In this document: positions 11,877 through 23,100 of the stretch, piece by piece | Layout of the letters: every line of letters starts with the position of its first letter | How positions within the stretch are numbered: the first letter of the stretch is position 1 | Origin: Chrysogorgia sp. JL179-B06 | Lineage: Eukaryota > Cnidaria > Anthozoa > Scleralcyonacea > Chrysogorgiidae | Direction of reading: 5' to 3' | Length of the DNA: 64,000 nucleotides | Assembly: GCA_035772405.1 (NCBI GenBank) | Contig: JAYKKM010000174.1 | Span: 265,001 to 329,000, forward strand | The notes under the pieces: model-generated | The model's database searches: none | What the model saw: the letters and a program-made list of their open reading frames with translations, nothing else | What the model was told of the DNA's origin: nothing | Made by a program: the position numbers and the translations under genes

Positions 11877-13084
11877 CTTTGTATTTCTACACCGTCTACG
11901 CAACAATGAACAGTACAATACAGTTTTATTTCACATTTGGAGGATTTTCTTTCAATTAAGGCTCGGTATATTTGTCTACCGGTCCACGATATCGCTGCCA
12001 TAATTAAACTACTGTCGCGCAACTATTTCGCCATATAAAATGATACTTTCGGTCTCGGACTGAGTTAACTTTGTGTTGTTCCTATAACCGACGTGATGAA
12101 CCAATTGTACCGGTTTCAAATTCATTTCGAGTGTCTTACTGCCATGGTAAAATCTTATCGCTAAAAGTCCTTGACTTCTAAAGACCTTCGCGGCACAACA
12201 ACTAAGTGTAGAACCTGCATTTTCAGGCGGACGGCTAGCGGCATACAACTATTCATGGCGGTCCTTTTCTTAGTATACTTACCCTCCAGAAATCCGTTCT
12301 TCGCCTTCTTCTAACACGGGAAGACGACGATGATCATCGTCTTTCAGGACATAGTTCGAATTTCCGTCGGCAATTCGGCCAAACACATCCACGTCCTCCA
12401 ACTCGAAAGGTATCCCATTCTAAAAGAACGACAGGAATTAAGCGACATTGTCTTTAAAAACACTGGCCTTGCTTTAATATTTGCCCGTGTCTTTTCGACC
12501 ATTAGTAATCGCTATCCCATTATTGTTTCTGTTTCGCAGCGTATAAGACGGATTGTTTTCACCTCGAAGGAAAAGCCATCAAGGAAAAGCCATCCGGCTT
12601 TTGGTTTTAGTCATATCATAAGGTGACAGAAAATAGACAGACAAGCGAAGCATTTTCAACCGTTCATGGTTCATGCTGAAAAGATTTGATTGTTTAAGGA
12701 GACACAACTAAGTGATTTGCGTAGAATTGCGGTCGGTAAAGCGAAGGTAAACAAACCATTAGGCATTATCCACCGGACAAGCCTACCAAACTCTGTTCAA
12801 AGGCGGTTCAAATTTATGCTTACCTGAAGTAAATACAGCCAGACGACACGACAGCAAGGCGAAACGCGGACCACATGAAGTTTCAACGGTTTCATGATTC
12901 AGGTACAATGGTCTATTCAACAGAATGGTGTGATCAAATAAAGCATGGAACATCGGCCGTTAGCAGTTACCGAAGTATGATTGTCGGTGAAAGACAATGT
13001 CAGTCGCGGTGATTATGCGGAACTTGGACTAAAGCTTTTGTTTTATGATCCAGTTAATTACGTAGCCCGCAGCTGAATCACATT
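11877..13084. other. Intergenic, nothing recognised
   Basis: About 1.2 kb. Several frames of 75-100 codons exist on both strands but none shows a recognisable domain or splice context. Confidence 0.35.
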
Positions 13085-13240
13085 TTTAAAAATATTAGGT
13101 CGTGTTGGTCTATGGCTCGAATCAAACGAGTTCAAAGACGTGCGTTTCGAATCGTCTTTCCCGGAATCCAGTATGAAAGTATTGTATTACAGCGAAATGC
13201 CTCCCCACGCTGGATTACTAACGGATAAGAAACCCAAGGA
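13085..13240 (+). pseudogene. LINE reverse-transcriptase remnant
   Basis: One frame reads ARIKRVQRRAFRIVFPG, the common 'qkRAlRii' segment downstream of the RT domain in CR1/Jockey-type LINEs. It ends abruptly and is joined to unrelated sequence, so it is a fragment. Confidence 0.5.
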
Positions 13241-13403
13241 TTGGCGGTACAAGATCATAATTCATAAACGTAATTATTTACCGTCTTCCTCTAAAGCAAT
13301 CCCAAATAACAAGAAGGCTGGGAATATTAGATCTAATGAGGATATGTTATTACTAATAGCAAAGTGAAAAGGTGGTAAACTGCCAAGATTTTTAGTGACG
13401 AAA

Positions 13404-13434
13404 TACTGACGTTTCGAGCGGAGCCCTTCATCAG
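13404..13434 (-). ncRNA. Hammerhead ribozyme-like motif
   Basis: Read on the minus strand: CTGATGA, a short G/C-rich stem II with tiny loop (AGGGCTCCGCTC), GAAAC, then GTCAGTA. A minimal stem III (AC...GT) would place a GTA cleavage triplet. The stem II pairing is weaker than in the partner copy. The order of conserved blocks matches the type I minimal hammerheads known from Penelope-like retroelements. Stem I pairing is not obvious and activity is unproven. Confidence 0.55.
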
Positions 13435-13734
13435 AGTAAGACGAGATGAAATAAAATAAATAGGGATTATATATATATGCCAAAAGGGTGTCAGAGATAA
13501 AGAAACTGATAATGAGATGCGAAAAGTTAAATCATTTGCTATTTTTACAGTCGGTCAGCAAACAGACTGAGGGGGAGGGAGAAATGACAGGTCTGTTTGC
13601 TGATCGACTGTAAAAATAGCAAATGATTTAACTTTTCGCATCTCATTATTAATTTGATTGGCTAATTTCTACTTGTGACACCCTTTTGGCATATATATAT
13701 AAGCCCTATTTATTTTATTTCATCTCGTCTTACT

Positions 13735-13767
13735 CTGATGAAGGGCTCCGAGCTCGAAACGTTAGTA
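13735..13767 (+). ncRNA. Hammerhead ribozyme-like motif
   Basis: CTGATGA, then stem II GGGCT-CCG-AGCTC (five pairs, one G-U), then GAAAC and GTTAGTA. The AC/GT pair forms a minimal stem III and GTA fits the NUH cleavage triplet. All invariant core bases are present. Activity depends on stem I and tertiary contacts that I cannot evaluate. Confidence 0.65.
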
Positions 13768-14170
13768 TGTCGTTACTAAAAATCTCGGCAGTTTACCCTG
13801 CCTTTTTATGTTACTAATAGATAAAAGAATAGTCCAAACTCCCATATACAATGCATATTACAAAATATTACGTTATGGTAGTTTAGTATTTTGTTATTGT
13901 ATGCAGTTAGTAAACCAGTTTAATAATAAAAATAATAAAATAATTGAACGTGTAAGAGATGAGCAATAGGTAAAAATAAATTGTCTAAAGTGTCTAAATT
14001 GCGGCAAAGGCAGACACATAATATGCAATTCAGGAAATAGCCGTTGTTATGGTTACAGCGTAATCAAAATGGCCGCATAATTTTACGATGTATACGAAAC
14101 TTGCTCAGAGTTAAGAAGTAAAATCAATATATCTTTTGTCATTGGTTGAATTCTTTCGCCGTTATTAGCT

Positions 14171-17100
14171 ATGTCAAGAACTCAGTTGCCACCTCTTCCT
14201 CCGTAAGTGTCGAAAACCTTTCTCTATTCTATTATTTTTATGGCAATACTTGTGAATCACATTATGTAATATGATACATGAAGCAATCATCATAACATCG
14301 TTTGTCACATTTGATTTAAGTATGTTCACCTGAATTTCCTCAAACTGAAGTAAGTCTGCAAAGGAAATCTGTGTTGTCAACTTCTGAAACCTTTGTGCTT
14401 CGTCTACTATTCCGTTAATATCAAAAGACATCATTAGATATTATTAGATAGATTCATGAACGTATAAACTATACATGTGAACTGTGTAGACAAAATGTTG
14501 GTGATGAGCACCTTTGGTAGTGGTGGGGGCCAGAGCATTAACCCGCTGGCTCTGTGATTAATAATCTTGATACATCAGGTGATTCACCCATGGCCCCCTT
14601 ACAGAAAAAGTCTATAGGCATCTATAGGCTAATAAGTTTCTCTATAGGTGGCCAATATTGCCTATAGAAGCCTATAGCTTTCCTATAGGATCCTATAGGT
14701 TGCCTATAGATATGCATATAGGCAGGCCTATAGACTTTTGCTTTCAGGACTAAATTCTTGCAGCCTGACCACAAAAAACAACAACAACAGACGTTTTACG
14801 GCCCTTTTCCCCGCTTACGCAGGGGTTGGCCGGTGGTTCCCCACGACAGTTTCCTCCACTTTCCTCGATCATTAGCATCTTCCCTCTTCAGCGAGTTCAG
14901 CCCACTCTCTCTCATATCCCTCTCCACTACCTGGCTCCATGTCATCCTTGGCCTTCCTCTTCCTCTTGCACCATCAACCTCAAGCGACATACACCTCTTC
15001 ACCCAGTCACCATCATCTTTCCGCAGCACATGTCCCAGCCACCTTAATCGGCTCCTCTTTACCACGTCAGACACCGATTCAATGCCCATTCTTTCCCTCA
15101 GCTCCTTGCTAGACACTCTATCCCTCAGCGATACGCCACACATCCACCGCACCATCCGCATCTCTGTCCTCTCCAGTCTATTCAGCCTGACCACACTGAT
15201 TTAATTTTCAGATCGCTCTCATTAGACACCAAACCAGTTAAGTCCAAAGAACGTGAAATAAATGTCACCAAATCATACTCTCTTTCCTCGACTGACATCA
15301 GATACAGCCTCCCTTCAGTGAACGGCCTTCAACCATGCATGGACACAAGGCCAGGTAATCTCGACACTTGGCCTGCTCATGCGGAGGGACCAGAACCTCC
15401 CCGTCTCAGTCTGGAACATCCACAGAAACACATAGAGTTTATGGCAAAGGAAAATTACAAACCAAAATTCTTAGCTCAGTTGGAAAGCTTCTTGAAGAAA
15501 GAACTTCGAGTTTTAGGGTGCATTGAGAATAAACCAAGTGAGAAAAGACTGCAGGTAGATTACATATCAAATGAAACTCATGTGAATTTGTGGTCATGTG
15601 AATTTGTGGTCATCCATATACATGTATATATATCAAGGGATCGTCTGTATGGGCAACAATGTACCTGAGGTCTTGGTTAAGGTTGAGGGCACAGTCAGAA
15701 GCATAGGAACGGATTTAAAGTTGGGCGGGGGGGGGGGGGGTGAAGTCGACAAGCAGGTAATCAGTGACTGCATTTTTAGGTGGGTCTGGGGGTCTTCCCC
15801 TGGAAAATTTTGAAATCTAGAAGCTCGGAAAGACAATTTTGCAGCTATTTGAGCAAACTTTTTCATCTAATTCTACAGCGAGCAGAGTTCAAATGAATCC
15901 AAGCTTGCCTGTACCTAGTACTGACAGAAGGGTCTGGGAACCATGTGGCAAGGGGTTGGCTAACAATTCAGGCTATTTAGGCTACACCCATTTGTAAAAT
16001 ATTGCATAGATGAAGCCTGTAGGTAGATTACCTTAAGTAGCTTCTCTCCTAGCCTCTATAGTCGTACTAATACAATTGGGGAAAAAACATTAAATTTATC
16101 AACACATGACCTGATTTTGGGGGGGCTGAAGCCCCCCAGCTTCCTATGCCTTGAGGCAGCCAATCAGAAAGCATGATTTACTAGTATATGGACTGGAAAA
16201 TTATAATGTAGAATTATGCAACCATATGTATCTCTCAATGATCATACAATGTTCCATGATAACAAATTTCACATCTTTTTCCCTAAATTAGTTAGTAAAA
16301 TTATCATTTTAGGCATTTCGCGAAGCTTTTGAGTATTTGATAGAAGACTTCAAGACCTATCGTCCTCTTTTGTCTGCGATCAAAAATGAATATGAAATGA
16401 TGATTGTGCATCAAAGAGAGAAGATAAGAGAGTTGGAACCTCTGAAGGTAAAGTTGCTGCATAGTTTTGGCTAAATCTGAAGATAAAGAATGGGTGGCGT
16501 GTGCTATTAGGGCACTGCCACTCACCACTACCATAAGTCAAGCCTGGTCAGACGGGGTTAGTTCTTGGATGGGTGACCATCTAGGAATAACCTTGTGTTG
16601 ATTTGCGAGCTTGGAACTCATGTGAGAGTTATTATAGTTGATCTCTCCTGTGCTTTGAGGATTTTCCTCCGGGGTCTCTGGTTTTCCTCCCTCAGTAAAA
16701 TCAACACTTAAATCTTAACTGTACCCTGTGGTCAGACTTTGGGTTGTATGGCCGTGGTAGCCTGCGGTGCCTTTGACATACCTTCGACTTGGCCACGTTC
16801 AAACTTATAAACAATTTGTAAAGACACACACCTGTTGTGTCTGTTACTATTAAGACCATTATAGATTTCTGTATACACTATACATGTATACTTATTGTTG
16901 TGGATATTGGTGTTTTGTTGTATATATAGGCAATGCTTGTTACTGTGTCAGAACAATGTGAAAAAACACTTCTTGCCATGAAAGAGGAAGAAAAAGGAGG
17001 TAGGGAATATACTGAAAAATTCAATTGAAACGAAAAGTTGAAACATTTTATCAATTGAAAATACTCCGATTCCACTTACAAAAATCAACCCTTTTTATCT

Positions 17101-20100
17101 CGTTCCCTTAAATCCTATCGATTTAGACTTGCAAGAAATGAAAAGAGAGAATGAGAAGCTACATGGTGTCATAAGTAATTTACGGTGTGTTTTGAAGTCC
17201 TGTGTTTTACTGCTTTTGGCTGTGCTTTTTATGAAAATAATCATTTATTTTATTTTTTATGCAGAGAGAATGAACTGACTCTTAATGCTAAAGTTGAAAA
17301 GGTGTGTTACAGAGTCGTCTAGATTGAGGAATTAATTGCCAGTCATCCACATTGGCATGTCCTGACCAGTTATATGTTTGCGGGGGCAAAACATTTTTGC
17401 CAGAAAAATTAAGAGTCAACTGTCGATCATCGGATGCAGTGTGGCAGGCGCAACTTCATATGAGACGTTGCGCTAAGTTGTCAGATATTACGTTACGTTG
17501 TAAGACGTTACACTACTTTTAAAACGTTACCCTAAGTTGTAAGACGCTACGCAATGTTATAAGACGCTACGCTACGTTGAACGACGCTACGTAAAGTTGT
17601 AAGACGTTACACTACCTTTTAAGACGTTACGCTACATTACAAGGCGTTACGTTACGTTGTAAGACGCTACGCAGTGGCGGAAATTCGCCTTTTTCGGTGG
17701 TGGGGCAAAGCCTCTTAAATTTCCGACAAGTTTATTCGCTATTAAAAATGGACAAATAAAGAAACTAAAAAAGGTTTTGATACACAAAATGTTTTTAACC
17801 TTTTTTGGGCCTGTAGTCGCTGTCGAACACTCTGTTGCAGGACAGGCATTCAATCTTCACTCTTTTTACACTTAGACATATTTCGACGATTTCGATCGCT
17901 ATTTCAACGTTTATTGATTTGGTTTGCAGTGGTACTATCGTAATAAGTTTATATTTAGTTTAGTTTATGAGATTTATCACTTTTGTGGGTGAACGGAATA
18001 CCCCAACAGGCTAGAAGCCCAATTGATAGGTTCTGAGGGCCTACGATTTAAGGTCGTTATCCGAGAAGACCCGAAAGTCTTACCATTTGCTGGTATTATT
18101 GCAAAGGCAGCACTTCCTCCTCAATTATTTTTAAGACCCTGAGTGGTGGTCCATCACAGGATTTGAACACTATAGACCACAACAGCTGGTTTAATGATGG
18201 CTCCTCATTTTGCATGTGTTTTACAAGATAACTTGAGATATTTATAAGTATTTATAAGTTGCTTCTGTAACATTATTTCCCATTTTCGATATTTTCCGAA
18301 ATTCCGACAAAAAGTGAAAATTTCCGACAAATTAGCGATTTTACGACAGGTGGTGGGGCGGTTGCCCCCCCACCCCACCACAATTTCCGCCACTGACGCT
18401 ACGCAACACGTTGGAAGATGTTACGCTACATTGTGACACTAAAGAAAAATGCGAAGCTGTTTTGGAGCGCTAATTCGGACCCTGATATGTAAATGAGATA
18501 GTCTCTGACGTCAGGTGCAGGGTAGAGAATTTTCACTCATTAAAATATTAGTTCAATCTTCAAGTTTCTTCCACAAATTTACTTTAAAATGTGCGTATAA
18601 TAACTCCTCGTGATAATGAACGCTGTAAACTTAGCAATCACTGAGATATAAGACTTTTTTAATGAGTGAAAATTCTCTACCCTGCATCAAACAAACTGAA
18701 ATATTTCAAAAACGAAGTACAATACTGAAAAGTTGTAAAAGGTGTTACTCTATCATTTTACGAGTTCTTTCATATTAGGCAAACTTAATTTTTGTTGCCA
18801 ATGTCCTTTAAGTATTTTTCGACATATTGAAGTTCTCTTATTTCTCCTTTTCATATTATATGCAGTTCTTTTGAAAGCAGCTTTCTTATGTATTCAGAAT
18901 TACTCTTATTATATAGCTCCAAGAAGAACTAGCATCAGAATATCTCAAGTACAGAAATGAATGTGATGCAAGGTGAAGAAAATATTAAAAGAACAATAAG
19001 CCAGTTCGTAATGTCGACTGCGTCGGGATAAAACTTATTTCAATTCATAACATCAGCCGGGCTAAAACCACAATAGACATTTGCATTTCTATTTACACTT
19101 GTAAAATTCATTAATAATTCGTGAAGAAAATTCAAAAGAAATTAATATTTAATCAGCATATTTAACCCAGGATAAAACATTGATTGATAAAACATAAAAC
19201 ATCAATGTTTTATCAAAGTTAACTTGCTGATTAATAAAACATCAATGTTTTATCAAAGTTAACTTGCTCAAATTGAGCTTTTTTGGAGTTAAAATAATTT
19301 GTTTGTACCGTTTCTAAAACTTCCAAACAAAATATGTATTATATATTCTATTAATTTTACAAGCTCGTTAAAACATTCGCGGTCGATGTTTATGGGCAGT
19401 TACAACGGCTCGCCATTGTAACTGCCCATAAACATCGGCCGCTCATGTTTTAACTACTACTTGCAAATTCGTTATTACTGAATTCCCCAGCCTGATGTTA
19501 TGAATTGAAATAAGTTTTATCCCGACGCAGAACACGTCAAAACGCAGTCAACATTACGAACTGGCTTATTATTATTTAAAAAAATGATTTGGTATTATCC
19601 CAAATATACAATAATTGCTGATATAGATGCTACATGAAGTGAAAAGTTGAATGGCAAAATATTTTATGATTTGAGCTTTGGGTTGATGTTCTAGAAAGGT
19701 TAGTTTGTCTGAAATGCGACGTCAAATCAGGAATTTGTCTTTCTTTTCTCGGCTTTCCATGTTTTAGTTTATTATATTTCTCACTCTTAGATGAACGGAA
19801 TACCCCAGCAGGCTAGAAGCCCAATTATAGGGGTTCCGAGGGCCTACGATTTAAGGTCGTTATCCGAGATGTGATAGACTGGTTGAGGATTTGAGTGAAA
19901 AAGTACGTGATAAAATCTCTAGTATAACGATCAAGTATATCGTCAACGTTTGAATTAGCGACTAGCTGTCATTAATTCTACCCGGGAGGGGGGCAGAAGG
20001 AAAACTGAAAATTCTTATATTAAAGTTTCGTGACCCAACCAAATTTCCCTGGATGGTTTAATGACCTAACTATATACATTTTGTTTTAGTTTCGTGGCCC

Positions 20101-23100
20101 ACCACATCTTAAATTTTCATTCACACCGACAACACAGGAGTGCTGGGAACTCAGAGGGTAGTCTGCCATATAGAACAAGGAAAACAATCAACTTTGTTTT
20201 CAGTCGAGTTTTCGCATTCCTGAACTCTTAGTCTCGAACCACTGAAATCCAAACTATATATATACATGTACATAATTTCTGGGGGCAAGGGGTTCTCAAA
20301 ACAACTTTTTCTTTGGGTGTGATATGGATATTTCTTGGACTTATATAGCGTATATCAATTCCTATGTTATAAATATTTGTTTTCTTCGATTACTTTTGAT
20401 ACTAATCAAAAAGGTTTCATGGCGCATCAAAGCCGTTTTCCAAATGTTTTCGTAGCCCCACCAACTTTTGATTTATAGTTTTATGGCCCAGCACTTTCCC
20501 TTCTGCCCTCCTCCCTGGTGGAATTAATGACAGCTCCGAAATAATGATTGATTTGACATCACAGTCATTAGCATTTCCAAAAAACAAACATCAACGCAAA
20601 GCTTAAATTACAAAATATTTTGGCATTGGACTATTGGCTCTTACTTCGTGTACCGGACACAGAATTTTAGCACTGTATCAGAACTGCCTCGTTCTTTAAA
20701 AAAATCCCGTTTATTTTATCTAGGATACGTTTACTTTATATAGGATAGGTTTATTTCATGAATTGGACAATTCCAGGAGAAAAATAAACGGGATTTTTTA
20801 AAGAACGAGGCAGCTCTATACAGTGCTAAAATTCTGTGTCCGGTGCACGAAGTAAGAGCCCAACTACTCACTTCATGTAGAATATATATAGAAGTAATAT
20901 TGTATTTGGGTTTATAGGCAATTAAAGTTTTCTGGAAATATATAATAAATATCTCTCTAGGAAAATGCTGATTGCAGATATGAACGATCTGCGAGCTCAA
21001 CAAGAGGATGCGAGCAAAAATTCAATGTTGGAAACAGAAAATGCGGATGGTAAAAAGGAAGATGCGACCTTCTTGAGGATAGCTTTAAAGTTAGTAAATT
21101 TTGGTGTAGCATGCGGTAGTTAAAGTGAAGTTATGCAAGCAACAATGTCTCAAGCTTCTGCAATCTCTCTCGCAAGATTGAGCGCCGGTGCGTTGATTCG
21201 GAGGGGTTGGAGCAATCAGTATATATATATTTGACCCCTTCTTGCATTCCATTGGTTTTTGATCAACAAATGCGATTATTTAACGATCGAGTCAAGCTCA
21301 GATCCTCAGAATATGAGTCCCGGACAGGAATGGAATCTCTAACCTTTAACTTTAGAAAAGCGAGAGAAGATATAGAAGCAAAGAATCTGAAACTAGCTCA
21401 AATGAAAGCAGATTATGGTGACGTTGTACCGAGGCGAGACCACGAGAAACTCGACCAACGATTCCAGCTTTTAGAGAAAGACATGGAGAAACTAAAGAAA
21501 GACCATGATACGTTGATGAAGGAACACAAGTAAGCAGCGCGAAAGAGAGGTGTATCTTTTCAGTGAGAGGGTACATGTTGGTGGTGCTTGCGTTCTTAAA
21601 ATATAAACGAAGTAACGAACCGAGGCTTATTTTACAGCACTCTTCTGGAAGTCCAACGAAAAACGGAAGAGGAACGCAAGGAATACGCGAAGGAATGCGA
21701 AAACATGAGACGATGTGCCACACCAAGGTAAATAGAAAAAACATTTTCCGAGTTTTCAAAAAATCTTAAAATGACTCCATGGACAGGGATGTAATCTTCT
21801 GACTTGCCGGTGAAACAGCGCTCTAACCATTGAGTTATAGAGAGACTCGCGAAGGTTGCAATAGACATTAAGTCTATGTCAGTGTGACTGGGCGGAGCTG
21901 ATTTATAGGATCCACAGCTATCAGATGGTTAACGATCTTGTAGAGTAAGGTTAGCCGGGCATCAGCTCTTCTTAGTTGAAGTCGCCAGTTGAGGTCTTCT
22001 ATCGAAGCAGCGTCCACCGGGCAGCTCTCTACTTTGTGTGAGCCATTGTTTTCAACTATAGTAGATACATACTGAACCTTAATCCTAACCATGATCCTAA
22101 CTACGGATCCACTGCACCCCATGAGATGAAGTACCTACGATGAACTCTGTGGATTTTGCAGGCCGCGGTGGGATAAATGTGGTCGTTACGTCGAGGGCGG
22201 TGAAGAAAGATGGCGTGAACTAGCCACTAACAAGGGCAGCGACGAACTGGTCGACGTTCTATTGGCTGAGATCACCGGAACTGATGTTGCCGTTATTCAA
22301 GCGGGAGCGAGTACTGGGGAAGAGTTCTTCGAAGGACAAGTAAGTGTTGCATACATTCTCAAAGTCGTACAACCTGTTGTAAGTTGTCAACACGCAGGTG
22401 GCGTGTGCTGGGCGCTGCCACTCAACTATTGTTGCGCCAACATACAGGAATAACTGGACTTAGTCTTGTGCGATTTTTAGCTCTGTAAATCGCAGGTTTC
22501 TCAGCAAGTATAAATTAGTTGTATATAGGAACTTCTCTTAGTCAGAATATTTGACCTAAATTAAAAGAATGCGTCCTTAATTCGTTTCAGGGCACTGCTT
22601 CAAATGTGCCGAAGTATCTTCGTTTCGAAGGCAAAGTTCGCAATCGCAGGATAAACAAAAGAGATGTGCTGTTGCTGATAAAAGATGTGTGGCAGGAAAG
22701 AGCGTCACCAGACGTAGTAGAGGTAATTCACAATGTTTCGTTATTTGCAAAGGTTGCGCTCCATGTACTGATCTCGATAGAAGACTGGATCGAGCAACTA
22801 TTGTTAAATGGTAATGTACCCAAAAAAGCCGGAATCATAAATAAGGGCCTTTAAGTAGGATCCTATAGAAAGGTTAATTTTGTTGGATTATGTGCTCTTT
22901 AACATCGACAAAATAAAATAATTTTACTATAAAGAGGACCAGAAGACATTTTTCAAATTACTGGGTAAAACGATTCATGGCCTACCGCCTAGTAATGGCC
23001 GCCGTTGGCAGACGTCAAATTACATGGAACCACTGATCTCAGATCTGTATCTGATGAGCTGATTTTGAAGCTTGCCACTAATGGGTGTGCATAATGTTAC

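Larger units (their letters stand above)
13363..13812. mobile_element. Head-to-head foldback repeat with two hammerhead-like motifs
   Basis: Two arms of about 200 bp (about 13363-13566 and 13586-13812) are inverted copies of each other. Shared blocks include GGTAAACTGCC, CATCTCGTCTTACTCTGATG and GCAAATGATTTAACTTTTCG. Each arm carries a hammerhead-type core, at 13404-13434 (-) and 13735-13767 (+). A further single arm is at about 24562-24650. It lies about 360 bp upstream of the TSNAXIP1 start codon. No reverse transcriptase is present. Confidence 0.8.

Noticed and set aside
21207..21355. Upstream extension of TSNAXIP1 exon 9 to an ATG at 21207
   Set aside because: The extension is intronic; the acceptor TTTAG at 21351-21355 joins in phase with exon 8, and part of the extension matches the tRNA-like repeat.
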